Source of the DNA: Williamsia sterculiae
Lineage (GTDB): Bacteria; Actinomycetota; Actinomycetes; Mycobacteriales; Mycobacteriaceae
DNA length: 64,000 nucleotides
Direction: 5' to 3'
Assembly: GCF_900156495.1 (NCBI RefSeq)
Contig: NZ_FTNT01000010.1
Coordinates: 1 to 64,000 of the forward strand
Within the stretch, counting starts at the first letter, position 1, and every line of letters starts with the position of its first letter. This document shows, piece by piece, positions 1-8,352 of the stretch. The position numbers and the translations under genes were made by a program. The notes under the pieces were generated by a model that searched no databases, was not told where the DNA came from, and saw only the letters and a program-made list of their open reading frames with translations.

Positions 1-1327
1 GGGCGGGTTCTATCGGTCGTAGCAACGCTGACTGATAGGGAGTGTGGCGTTGCCGAAGTTGTTTGCCGACGAGGTGCGTGACGAGTTTTTCGCGTTGGTG
101 TGTGGTGGGGCGTCGTTACAGCGGGCCGGCATGGTTGTCGGGGTGTCGCGTGAGACCGCGACAACGTGGTGGCGATCCTCGGGTGTTGTGACTCCACGAA
201 TCCAGTACGGCGCGACGGGGGGCTACCGGGCTCGGTACCGGCACCGAGCCCAGGCGCCCTGCGTGCCGAGGACCAGCTGCCGCGGCAGCGGCGGTCGTTG
301 ACCAGTGAGGACCGTTCCGCGATCGCGGTCGGTGTGACGTGTGGCTGCTCTTACGCCCAGATCGGAGCGATGATTGGGCGTGACAAGTCGGTGGTCTGCC
401 GAGAGGTGACCCGTAACCGGGGCCCAGACGGCTCGTACTGGGCGCCGGTCGCCCACCGCGCCGCCCACGAACGGCGCCGGCGACCCAAACCGGTGAAGTT
501 GGCTGCGAACCCGGGCCTGTGTCGTCGGATCGAGGTCGCGATGGACGAGGGCTGGTCACCGGGTCTGATCGCGGCGATGCTGCGCCACGAGCACCCCGGC
601 ACCAGTGCGGCAGCAAGGATGGGTCGGGTGTCGCACGAGACGATCTATCAGGCGCTCTACGTCCAGACCCGCGGCAACCTACGCGCGGACCTGCACCGGC
701 AGCTGTCGCTGAAACGGTCGGCACGTAAATCCCGGGGCAGCACCGGCCGCGGTGGCTCACACACCTACGACCACGCACTCACGATCAGTCAACGCCCCGC
801 ACAGGTCGCCGACCGGGCCGTGCCCGGTCACTGGGAAGGTGACCTCATCCTCGGGCGCGGTAACCGATCCGCCATCGGCACCCTGGTCGAACGGTCCACC
901 CGGTTCGTGATTCTGCTGCACCTACCTGGCCGCCGCCACGACGCCCCGAGCGTGGCGCAGGCGATGATCACCGAGATGAGCAAACTCCCCGCCCACCTAC
1001 GACGCTCGATCACCTGGGACCGGGGCAGCGAGCTGGCCGACTACGTCGACATCCAACTCAACCTGCAGGCACCGGTCTACTTCTGCGACCCCCACTCACC
1101 GTGGCAACGCGGATCGAACGAGAACACCAACCGGCTCCTACGGTTCTGGTTCGAGAAAGGCACCGACCTCTCGACCCACACCCCCGACGACCTCGCCCGC
1201 ATCGCCGCGACCCTCAACGCACGACCCCGCCCTACCCTGGACCTGAAGACCCCCACACAAGCACTACACGAGCTGCTCGCCAACCCGCCAGCAGCATGAC
1301 CGTTGCTAACACCGATTGACCCAGCCC
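1..1327 (+). mobile_element. IS30-family insertion sequence, apparently full length
   Basis: A transposase gene of the IS30 type is flanked by imperfect terminal inverted repeats. Bases 1-27 match the reverse complement of 1301-1327 at 22 of 27 positions, including the shared inner block TAGCAACG. The left repeat sits at the very first base of the window, so target-site duplications cannot be checked on that side. The right end abuts a truncated host-type gene remnant, suggesting the element landed in an already accessory region. Confidence 0.85.
44..1299 (+). CDS. IS30 family transposase, frameshifted in a six-G run
   Basis: It would catalyse transposition of the surrounding element. The N-terminal helix-turn-helix part (GVSRETATTWW motif) is read from a GTG at 44. 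The rest, including LTSEDR, the IGRDKSVVCREV helix and the DDE core (GHWEGDLI, then TWDRGSEL and QRGSNENTNRLLR), is in another frame that is open from 166 to 1299. The two frames meet at GGGGGG, bases 217-222. One extra G there would fuse them into GATGGLPGS, as in intact relatives. Either this is slippage-dependent expression or a one-base loss has inactivated the gene; a sequencing error in the homopolymer is also possible. The catalytic part looks intact. Confidence 0.85.
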
Positions 1328-1391
1328 TGAAGCATCACCAGGATGTGAAGGGAACTGCGGGAAGAAGACTGCGGTCGCGATAATCCACAGC

Positions 1392-1685
1392 TTGCCGATC
1401 AGTCCCCAGATCCGTTGCCTCAGCACTGACCTGAGCGTGGCCCGGGTCACGATCCTTGACGTGGAGGATCACTCGCTCGATGCCGACGATCTCATTCGAC
1501 GCCGCACATTGATCAGATCCGGCATTGCGACCGACAACGACATCCGTGCGTCGTTGGCGGCCGGTGACATCGCCCGGATCTGGCGTGGGGTCTACTACGC
1601 GATCGACCCACAGAGGTTTGGCCGCATGATCTTCGACGCCCTGGACGCTTGTGCGCTGTCCGGCGAGGTCGGGTTTTCCGCATGA
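1392..1685 (+). pseudogene. N-terminal remnant of an AbiEi/DUF559-type protein
   Basis: The reading frame encodes about 97 residues from a TTG, or 75 residues from the GTG at 1461. The segment LIRRRTLIRSGIATDNDIRASL followed by IARIWRGVYY resembles the start of actinobacterial proteins with a winged-helix AbiEi-like antitoxin domain and a C-terminal DUF559 nuclease-like domain. Those proteins are usually near 300 residues. Here the frame stops after about 40 residues past the match, so the catalytic part is missing. It lies 65 bases from the IS30 right end. A truncated relic is the simplest reading. The family assignment is from pattern memory and is only moderately sure. Confidence 0.45.
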
Positions 1686-1726
1686 AGCGTGATTTCCCGC
1701 TGAAAAGTCTGCAGGAAACGACCAAG

Positions 1727-1756
1727 ACTGCGGGAAAGCCGATTTCCCGCAGTTTT
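1727..1756 (+). terminator. Perfect 11-bp stem-loop followed by T residues
   Basis: ACTGCGGGAAA (1727-1737) pairs with TTTCCCGCAGT (1743-1753) across a five-base loop, and TTT follows. It sits downstream of the truncated remnant and upstream of the DUF2236 promoter. It could act as an intrinsic terminator. The same ACTGCGGGA word recurs around 1355 and 1849, so it may instead belong to a small repeat family. Confidence 0.5.
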
Positions 1757-1802
1757 CGAACACCCCCGCGAGCCCGCGCGCTCGTCGGGTCCGAATGAGC
1801 CG

Positions 1803-1850
1803 TTGACACCCCTATGAGACGAATCTACAGTTTCGTCTCATAGGGGTGTC
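1803..1850 (+). promoter_or_regulatory. Sigma-70-type promoter overlapped by a perfect 19-bp inverted repeat
   Basis: TTGACA (1803-1808) is followed after 17 bases by TACAGT (1826-1831), an unusually good housekeeping promoter for this GC content. Bases 1805-1823 are a perfect inverted repeat of 1832-1850, and the eight central bases contain the -10 box. A protein bound to this palindrome would block RNA polymerase. The length and symmetry fit a TetR-family operator, but no regulator gene is adjacent. The promoter reads into the DUF2236 gene at 1876. Confidence 0.75.
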
Positions 1851-1875
1851 CCGCAGTTTCAAGAGGAGGTATGCG

Positions 1876-2862
1876 ATGACACGGTCACCGCAAGCCGTTC
1901 ATCTCGTTGACTCCGCACCTGACGTCGGAGCGGTTCTCGGGCCCGACTCCGTCACCTGGCATCAGTTCGGTGACTGGCGTGGGATGCTGATGGGCCTGTG
2001 GTCGGGCTCGATGCAGAACATGCATCCCAAGTTGGGCACCGCGGTCTGGGAACACTCGGACTTCTTCGGTGAGCGCTGGGAACGGTTGATGCGCTCCCTG
2101 TACCCGATCTTCGGAGTGGTCTTTGACCAGCCGCATCCAACCGGTCGCGAGGTCCGCGACTACCACCGGGAGATCAAGGGCACGATGCCCGACGGCAGCC
2201 GTTATCACGCGCTGGACCCCGACGTCTTCTACTGGGCACACGCGACGTTCTTCTATGGCGCGATCCGCTGCGCGGAGGTCTTCGGTCCGCCGATGACCGA
2301 GGCACAGAAGCGGCATATGTTCGACGAGTCGCGGGTCTGGTATTCGATGTACGGCGTGAGCATGCGGCCCTGCCCGGAGACGTGGGAGGACTTCCTTGCC
2401 TACTGGGATCACATGTGTCGGAATGTGTTGATCGACCATCCGGCAGTACGGACCGTGTTGGACATCTCCGAACTACCACCGCCGCCGTATCTGCGTGGAC
2501 TGCCCCGACCGGTGTGGAGGGTGCTGGCACGACCGCTGCAGTGGGGTTTCCTGTGGCTGACGACCGGTCTCTACGACCCGCCGGTTCGCGAGATGATGGG
2601 CCTGACCTGGTCGGATCGCGACGAGAAGGCGTTCCGGGTGGTCGGGCGTGGGGTTCACCTGGTGATGTCGCTGGTCCCGCGGCGCTATCGACTGCATCCG
2701 CGAGCCCGTGACGCCTGGGACCGGGTGTCGGGCCGCGTGCCCGCCGACGCCCCGCTGGTCGAGACCCCAGAGCGGAATCTGCCGCCCGAATCGGTGCGGG
2801 GGCGCAGCACGCACTACTGCCCGGTACATGCCGAACGTCGCGCCGACCTGCCCTGGCAGTGA
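1876..2862 (+). CDS. DUF2236 (MpaB/latex-clearing-like) oxygenase family protein
   Basis: The protein has 328 residues and belongs to the DUF2236 family, whose members include heme-dependent oxygenases such as latex-clearing protein. The family block DPDVFYWAHATFF carries His122, the likely heme-ligand or active-site position. Further family patches are WHQFGDWR near residue 30, WYSMYGVSMRPCP in the middle and the C-terminal RPVWRV region. There is no signal peptide. The ATG at 1876 is chosen over an upstream in-frame codon at 1846 because AGGAGG lies six bases before it and 1846 falls inside the operator palindrome. It is transcribed alone. The substrate cannot be read from sequence. Confidence 0.82.
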   Translation: MTRSPQAVHLVDSAPDVGAVLGPDSVTWHQFGDWRGMLMGLWSGSMQNMHPKLGTAVWEHSDFFGERWERLMRSLYPIFGVVFDQPHPTGREVRDYHREIKGTMPDGSRYHALDPDVFYWAHATFFYGAIRCAEVFGPPMTEAQKRHMFDESRVWYSMYGVSMRPCPETWEDFLAYWDHMCRNVLIDHPAVRTVLDISELPPPPYLRGLPRPVWRVLARPLQWGFLWLTTGLYDPPVREMMGLTWSDRDEKAFRVVGRGVHLVMSLVPRRYRLHPRARDAWDRVSGRVPADAPLVETPERNLPPESVRGRSTHYCPVHAERRADLPWQ

Positions 2863-2895
2863 CGCCCGCCGGTGACCTGACCGGCGCGGGCGACC

Positions 2896-3708
2896 TCAGC
2901 GGGCGTAGACCTCGTCGTGGACGGGGTAGGTCTGAGGGACGAATTCCTCGGGTGCCCGACGTCTCGTGCGAGTACCCAGCAGCAACACCGACAGTGCGGC
3001 CGCCGCACAGATGCCCACGGCGGCGACCACTGGCTTGCCGATGTAGATCGACCAGGCCAACGGAGGCAGCGACGCGACGACGGCCAGCGTGATCGCGTGC
3101 AGCGGTGTGCCCACCAGGGTGGTGCGCGAGTTGGGGACCACCATCACCACGGCCACGGCCAGGAGAATCGAGCCGACGAGGTCGCTCGGACGATGCCAAC
3201 CCCACACCATCAGATCCTGGGACACCAGGGTCAACCACATCGCACCGGCGGCCACGATCAACGGCTGGAGGGGTCGCGGCGCCGCCCGGACGATCGCGGC
3301 GACACATCCGGCGGCCGCTGCCGCATGCCCGCTGGGGAACGTGTTGGCGTCGGGGAACTGGCTGTTGATCAGGTCGGGCCGCAGCAGCACCACGTCACGT
3401 AGCAGCCGGGCCAACAGGATCACCACCACCGGAATGACCAACAGCGCGATGATGCTCAAGCGGCGTCGGGCCAGTAATCCGAGGACGATGATCGCGGCGA
3501 CGGCGACCAACCACAGGCGGGGGTCCGTCACGGATCCCAGTCCGACCTCACTGGGCAGGTCGTTGTGCGCACCCGTTCCTCGAAGGGTCAAGAACGCGCG
3601 TTCGTCGAGATCCTGCCCGCGCACGGTGCGCACGCAGAACACGTAGACCCCCACCATCGCGGCCAGCAGCGCCAGGCTGCCGGCGATCCTGCCGAGAACT
3701 GCAGACAC
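2896..3708 (-). CDS. PAP2-family membrane phosphatase
   Basis: An integral membrane protein of about 270 residues with six or more hydrophobic segments. The phosphatidic-acid phosphatase signature is present in three parts: LLRDVVLLRP (a degenerate KxxxxxxRP), FPSGHAAAA, and a third motif ending WGWHRPSDLVG that keeps the His and Asp but has SQD in place of the usual SR. It probably dephosphorylates a lipid or prenyl phosphate at the membrane. The GTG at 3708 is the assumed start; its Shine-Dalgarno GGAG is almost adjacent, so a nearby alternative start is possible. It is convergent with the DUF2236 gene, separated by 33 bases. Confidence 0.75.
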   Translation of the reverse strand: MSAVLGRIAGSLALLAAMVGVYVFCVRTVRGQDLDERAFLTLRGTGAHNDLPSEVGLGSVTDPRLWLVAVAAIIVLGLLARRRLSIIALLVIPVVVILLARLLRDVVLLRPDLINSQFPDANTFPSGHAAAAAGCVAAIVRAAPRPLQPLIVAAGAMWLTLVSQDLMVWGWHRPSDLVGSILLAVAVVMVVPNSRTTLVGTPLHAITLAVVASLPPLAWSIYIGKPVVAAVGICAAAALSVLLLGTRTRRRAPEEFVPQTYPVHDEVYAR

Positions 3709-3776
3709 CTCCGGCTCACCCTTCCTCGTCGGTCGATGTTCGTTGGCGAGGGTACCCGCGCTCGTGGCGCGCCGGG

Positions 3777-4862
3777 TCAACGACGACGGGCGCGTTGCAC
3801 CCTGGCCTGCTCGCGCTCGGCGAACACATTGCGCACCCCGGCGCGGGAACCGGCGAGTTTCATCGCGATGTGTTCGCCGACGGTGATCGGTGAGTACCGG
3901 GCTCCGGCGCCCACGCAGGAGGGAAGAGTGGAGATGAGTGCGTCGATGTTGCCGTCGTGGAAGTATGCGGCCGACCGTCGGCGCTCGACGACACCCTCGA
4001 TCACGGGTGGTTTGACCCGGTGCAGGGTGGACATCCACCGCTCGTTGGTCCATCGGCTCATCAGGTCACCGAGGTTGACCAGCAGCGCGCCGTCAGCGGG
4101 TAGCACGTCGTGCCAACAGTCGTCACGGCCCAGGACCTGCAGCCCCTTGACCTGGTCGGCCCACAACACGGTGACGATCCCGTAGTCGGTGTGCTCCCCC
4201 ATCCCGGTCAGATCGCCATCGAGCTCGACCTTGCCGGGCGGCAGTGCGTAGTTGTTCATCCGCAGCACGTCGAGCGAGTGATCGGTGAACGACTCGAAGA
4301 ACCCCGGTTGCAGGTCGAGCGCATCGGCGAAGATGCGGGTGAGCACGCGTGCCACCCGGCCGGCCTCGCTGAAGTAGGTCTCGACCGCGGGCCGGAACAC
4401 ATCGGAGTCGGCGGGCCAGGTGTTGTCGGCGTAGTCGTCGGCGGGCAGATCCAGCGCCGGGTAGGTCGTCGCCTCCACACCCACGTTGTAGGCCTCGAAG
4501 AAATCGTTCATCCGGTCGGCGGACTCCACGCCCAGGCTCAGTGACAGCGACTCGGATTTGGGTGGCGAGTACCCCCGGTTGATGCGCGGCGGGGTGCGGT
4601 AGCGCGACTTCTCATCCAGCGATCGGTCGAAGAAGTCGTCGAGGGCACCGGTGAACTCGTGCAGGATGCGATTCGGCACACCGTGGCCGACGATCTGCAT
4701 GAAACCGATCCGAGTGCACGCGTCGTCGATCTGCCTGGCCACCTCGTCACGATCGGCGGCGGATCCGTCGCCGACATACGGCGAGATGTCGACGACCGGT
4801 ACACAGAAGTCGACGGGTGCAGAGAGGTCATCTGGGGCCGCAGCCTGGGGTGAATCGGTCAT
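3777..4862 (-). CDS. 2-oxoglutarate/Fe(II) dioxygenase, isopenicillin N synthase-like
   Basis: A 361-residue protein of the IPNS-like non-heme iron oxygenase family. The N-terminal DIOX_N part (VPVVDISPY, then GFMQIVGHGVP) is followed by the double-stranded beta-helix core with the iron triad His224-x-Asp226 (GEHTDYG) and His281 (STLHRV). The 2-oxoglutarate-binding RxS follows at about 295-297. All catalytic residues are therefore present. Actinobacteria carry many such enzymes of unknown substrate. It lies between a PAP2 phosphatase and a fatty-acid methyltransferase on the same strand, but with gaps of 68 and 106 bases, so co-transcription is uncertain. Confidence 0.85.
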   Translation of the reverse strand: MTDSPQAAAPDDLSAPVDFCVPVVDISPYVGDGSAADRDEVARQIDDACTRIGFMQIVGHGVPNRILHEFTGALDDFFDRSLDEKSRYRTPPRINRGYSPPKSESLSLSLGVESADRMNDFFEAYNVGVEATTYPALDLPADDYADNTWPADSDVFRPAVETYFSEAGRVARVLTRIFADALDLQPGFFESFTDHSLDVLRMNNYALPPGKVELDGDLTGMGEHTDYGIVTVLWADQVKGLQVLGRDDCWHDVLPADGALLVNLGDLMSRWTNERWMSTLHRVKPPVIEGVVERRRSAAYFHDGNIDALISTLPSCVGAGARYSPITVGEHIAMKLAGSRAGVRNVFAEREQARVQRARRR

Positions 4863-4968
4863 CGCGGCTGATGGTACTGCCGGTCGCGACCAGCTGCCGG
4901 GTATGCGCGGGCGCGGTCAGCGATGTGAGCAGCGAAAATTGCGGAAATCCACCGCGCAGCACAGACGC

Positions 4969-6270
4969 TCAGACGCCGCGCACCGCCGGCATCTGCGAGC
5001 GTCCCTGCGCGTCGGGCCGCACGGCCAGGATCTGATCGACGCCCATCCGACCGTCGCGGAAGGCCATCCGTCCGCCGACGAGGTAGAGCCGCCACACCCG
5101 CGCGACTTCCTCCCCGACCATTGCCACGACCTCGTCCCAGTGATCGGAGAAGGTGGCGTACCACGCATCCACGGTCCAGACGTAGTGCTCCCGCAGCGCG
5201 TGCACGTCGCGGACCTCGAGCCCTGCCTCCTCGATCATCGCCACCGTCTCGCCGACCGGCCGCATGAACATGTCGGGGGCGATGAAGGATTCGATGAAGG
5301 GGCCGCCGCCAGGATGGTTTCCCGCGGTTCGTGACATCTGCTGGATGAGCACGCGGCCGTACGGGATCACCTTGTCGCGCAACACTCGCGCGTAGGTGGA
5401 GTAGTTCTGTTGGCCCACGTGTTCGCCCATCTCGATGGATCCGACGGCGTCGAACGGCGGGTCGGGGACCTCGCGATAGTCCTGCACCCGGATCTCGACC
5501 CGGTCACCGAGGCCGCGTTCGGCGATCCGGGCGTCGATGAACGACTTCTGCTCCCGCGAGAGGGTCACCCCGACCACCCGCGCACCGAAGTGCTCGGCCG
5601 CGTGCAGGCTCAGCGAACCCCAGCCGCAACCGACGTCGAGGAACCGCATGTCGGGTCGGGCGTCAAGGCCGAGCTTGCGGCACACCAGGTCCAGCTTGTC
5701 GCGCTGGGCATCGCCGATCGTGTAACCCACTGCATCCGAGGTGAAGTACGCACTGGAGTAGGCCATGGTGTCGTCCAGGATGAGAGCGTAGAACTCATTG
5801 GACAGGTCGTAATGATGGCTGATGGCGGCGCGGTCGCGGTTCAACGAGTGCAGCCGACCGCGCAGCCGGGCCTGGGAGCGGGGGGCGGGCAACGGTTTAC
5901 CGATCGCACCCAACGACCATGCGGTGGAGATGAGTTCGCGGATCCGGGTCGGGGTCAGCGACACCGTGGACAGGCCGCGATCGGCGACCACCCGCCACAC
6001 GTGGGTCAGCGCGGCGTCGAGATCACCCTCGACGTCGAGTTCACCGGTCACGTACGCCTGCGCCGCGCCGAGCTCTCCCGGGTTCCACAGCAGTCGTCGC
6101 AGGGCGTTTCGGCTGCGCAGAACGACCCGGGGCGCATCGTCGGGCCCGGCAGTGCTGCCGTCCCACGCGGTGAGATGCACCGGCAACGAGCCCTTGACGA
6201 TCGGGGTGAGCAGACGCTCCAGCTCTCCGGCCACCCCGAGCTCCGACCGGCGCGACGTGGACACGCTCAT
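4969..6270 (-). CDS. Cyclopropane-fatty-acyl-phospholipid synthase family methyltransferase
   Basis: A 433-residue SAM-dependent methyltransferase of the CFA synthase/UfaA class, which modifies double bonds of membrane phospholipid acyl chains (cyclopropanation or methyl-branch formation such as tuberculostearate). An N-terminal lipid-binding domain (about 1-140) precedes ISHHYDLSNEFY and the SAM-binding loop FLDVGCGWGSL (residues 210-220). SIEMGEHVG and the C-terminal WRLYLVGGRMAF block are typical of the family. The length fits full CFA synthases rather than the shorter mycolic-acid methyltransferases. Its start codon overlaps the stop of the upstream alpha/beta hydrolase by four bases, so the two are translationally coupled. 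Confidence 0.88.
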   Translation of the reverse strand: MSVSTSRRSELGVAGELERLLTPIVKGSLPVHLTAWDGSTAGPDDAPRVVLRSRNALRRLLWNPGELGAAQAYVTGELDVEGDLDAALTHVWRVVADRGLSTVSLTPTRIRELISTAWSLGAIGKPLPAPRSQARLRGRLHSLNRDRAAISHHYDLSNEFYALILDDTMAYSSAYFTSDAVGYTIGDAQRDKLDLVCRKLGLDARPDMRFLDVGCGWGSLSLHAAEHFGARVVGVTLSREQKSFIDARIAERGLGDRVEIRVQDYREVPDPPFDAVGSIEMGEHVGQQNYSTYARVLRDKVIPYGRVLIQQMSRTAGNHPGGGPFIESFIAPDMFMRPVGETVAMIEEAGLEVRDVHALREHYVWTVDAWYATFSDHWDEVVAMVGEEVARVWRLYLVGGRMAFRDGRMGVDQILAVRPDAQGRSQMPAVRGV

Positions 6271-7031
6271 CGCAACTCCTCAGCGGCAAACCCCTCAGCG
6301 GCAAACCCCTCAGCGGCAAACCCCTCAGCGGCAAACCCCTCAGCGGCAAACTCCTCAGCGGCATTCGGGGTGTGGTCGGCGACGGTCTCGGCAACGAAGC
6401 CGAGTACCTGGCGGGTCCAGCGGCGCGGGCGCATCAGCATGAAGTGTCCCGCCCGAGCCATCGGGATCCATTCGGCGTCGACCCCACGGTGGCCTGCCAA
6501 ATCCGTCGCGCGCCGGGACAGCTTGGGGTCGGTCCAGCTGTCGGCGGTGCCATGAGCCACGCGGAGCCGCTGACCGGGACGCAGGGTGACGGTCTCGGTG
6601 CCCTCGGGCCACCACGGCGCCAACGCCATCACCCCGACCACCGACGGCTCATCGGCGACGGCAGCGGCGGTGCGACCACCCATCGAGTGCCCGACCAGCA
6701 CCACCGGGATGTCGCCGTGGCGTTCCCGGATCTGCTCCAGGGCCCAGCGTGCGTCGCGGACGGGACTGCGGTCGGCACCGTTCCACCCGCGCAGCCGGTA
6801 CTGCAACGAGTACACGGCAGCCTGCGGGAAGGTCCGCCGGAGTGCCCGCGTGAACGGCCACATGCGCAACACCGACAGCTGCCACGAGCGGGTGGGGGCG
6901 ACGCTGCGGACCTTGCCACCGTGCAACACGAGGACCGTGAAGACGGGATCGGCGGGCGGGCTGCCCGCGCGCAGGATCGGCGGATGGGAAGGACTCGGGG
7001 TCACCATGACCCGTATTCGGCGATCGGCCAC
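6267..7031 (-). CDS. Alpha/beta hydrolase with a tandem-repeat C-terminus
   Basis: A 254-residue alpha/beta hydrolase of the dienelactone-hydrolase/lysophospholipase type. The oxyanion region VLVLHGGK is followed by the nucleophile elbow GHSMGG (Ser116), an acid in the C-terminal half and the catalytic His in ARAGHFMLM. After the fold ends, the last 30 residues are a repeat of FAAEG/FAAEE units encoded by a 15-bp minisatellite that runs up to the stop codon. The gene overlaps the CFA-type synthase by four bases and probably serves the same lipid pathway; that link is inference. A later start (the Met in MVTPSPSH) is possible. Confidence 0.8.
   Translation of the reverse strand: MADRRIRVMVTPSPSHPPILRAGSPPADPVFTVLVLHGGKVRSVAPTRSWQLSVLRMWPFTRALRRTFPQAAVYSLQYRLRGWNGADRSPVRDARWALEQIRERHGDIPVVLVGHSMGGRTAAAVADEPSVVGVMALAPWWPEGTETVTLRPGQRLRVAHGTADSWTDPKLSRRATDLAGHRGVDAEWIPMARAGHFMLMRPRRWTRQVLGFVAETVADHTPNAAEEFAAEGFAAEGFAAEGFAAEGFAAEELR
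6278..6363 (-). repeat. 15-bp minisatellite, about six copies, in the hydrolase 3' end
   Basis: The word CCTCAGCGGCAAA recurs every 15 bases at 6278, 6293, 6308, 6323, 6338 and 6353 (last copy incomplete). The first and last copies carry point differences and the middle four are identical. The period is a multiple of three, so gain or loss of copies changes the length of an acidic/alanine tail without shifting the frame. Confidence 0.95.
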
Positions 7032-7074
7032 CGACGGATGTGTCGACTCATGTCACAACCCTACGCACCGCAGG

Positions 7075-8352
7075 TCAGCGAGCAGATCGGTCGGTGATGC
7101 GGTATCGGACGAAAGCGGGAACAGCCAACGCGGCCAACACCGTGAACACCACCACCAGGATGCCGCCACCCGCTGTGGTGACCGCGACACCGGCGCTTGC
7201 CGCCACCGCGCCGTGGGCGACATCGGCAATCCGTGGGCCGCCCGCGACGACCACGGTGAACACCCCCTGCAGTCGCCCACGGACGTCGTCGCTGGCCGCG
7301 GACTGCAGCATCGACATGCGGAACGCGGCGGACGCGACGTCGGCGGCACCGCCGACCATCAGCAGGATCACCGCCACCGGCAGCATCGGCAACGTCGACC
7401 CACCGGCGAAGGCGACGGCCACGCCCGCCCCGGCCACCGACAGGCCCCAGGCGATGACGCAGAGGATCACCGCGAGACCCTGCCGTTGCACCCGAGTGAC
7501 CCAGCCGGAGAACACACCACCCACCACGGAGCCGGCCCCGATCGCCGCGAACAGCAGCGCGAACGCGAGACCGCCGCCCTCGGGACCGCCGAAGCTGACG
7601 TGCGCCATCTCGGGGAACAGTGCCCGCGGCATGCCGAAGACCATCGCGATGAGGTCGACGACGAAGGACATCATCAGCACCTTGTGCCCACGCAGGTAGC
7701 GGAACCCGTCCAGCACGGACCGCAATCCGGCGACCCGCGGTGCGTCCTCGCTGCGTTCGGGTTTCAGCGCCGGCAGCTTGATGACCGCCCACAGCGTCGC
7801 GAACAGGAAGATCGTGTCGATGAGGTAGAGCGTCGAATACCCCAGTTTGGGGATCAGCGCCCCGCCGAGCACCGGACCCGCGATGGCACCGGCCTGCATG
7901 ACGGTCATGTTCAGCGAGTTGGCCGCGGGCAGATCGGCCAACCCGACGATCTTGGGCAGGATGGCCGACTTGGTGGGCTGATTGATGGCGAAGAAGGCCT
8001 GCTGCACCGCGAAGAGCACCAGGATCGTCCAGACATCGTCCAAACCCACGGCTGCCTGCACCCAGAACAGTGCGCTGCATCCGACGAGGCCCGCGGTGGT
8101 GAATATCAGCAGCCGACGGCGGTCGATGATGTCGGCGAGCGCGCCGCCCCACAGTCCGAAGACGATGAGCGGGACCAGCCCGAAGATGCCCGCCAGGCCC
8201 ACGTACGCCGAGCTGTGGGTGACCTGATAGATCTGCGCCGGGACCGCGACGACGGTGAGTTGCGCACCGATGACGGTGACGATGTTGGCCGTCCACAACC
8301 GCCGGAAGTCGAGATTGCGCAGCGGGGTGGTGTCGGCGAGCAGCCTCGCCAT
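7075..8352 (-). CDS. MFS transporter, EntS/MFS_3-like exporter
   Basis: A 425-residue protein with about twelve transmembrane segments in two halves, opening with the family pattern LRNLDFRRLWTANIVTVIGAQLT. Family members export siderophores, drugs or other small molecules; the substrate is not evident. The start at 8352 follows from a TGATG junction in which its ATG shares one base with the pdxH stop, implying translational coupling to pdxH. A longer open frame upstream lies inside pdxH and is rejected. Confidence 0.82.
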   Translation of the reverse strand: MARLLADTTPLRNLDFRRLWTANIVTVIGAQLTVVAVPAQIYQVTHSSAYVGLAGIFGLVPLIVFGLWGGALADIIDRRRLLIFTTAGLVGCSALFWVQAAVGLDDVWTILVLFAVQQAFFAINQPTKSAILPKIVGLADLPAANSLNMTVMQAGAIAGPVLGGALIPKLGYSTLYLIDTIFLFATLWAVIKLPALKPERSEDAPRVAGLRSVLDGFRYLRGHKVLMMSFVVDLIAMVFGMPRALFPEMAHVSFGGPEGGGLAFALLFAAIGAGSVVGGVFSGWVTRVQRQGLAVILCVIAWGLSVAGAGVAVAFAGGSTLPMLPVAVILLMVGGAADVASAAFRMSMLQSAASDDVRGRLQGVFTVVVAGGPRIADVAHGAVAASAGVAVTTAGGGILVVVFTVLAALAVPAFVRYRITDRSAR

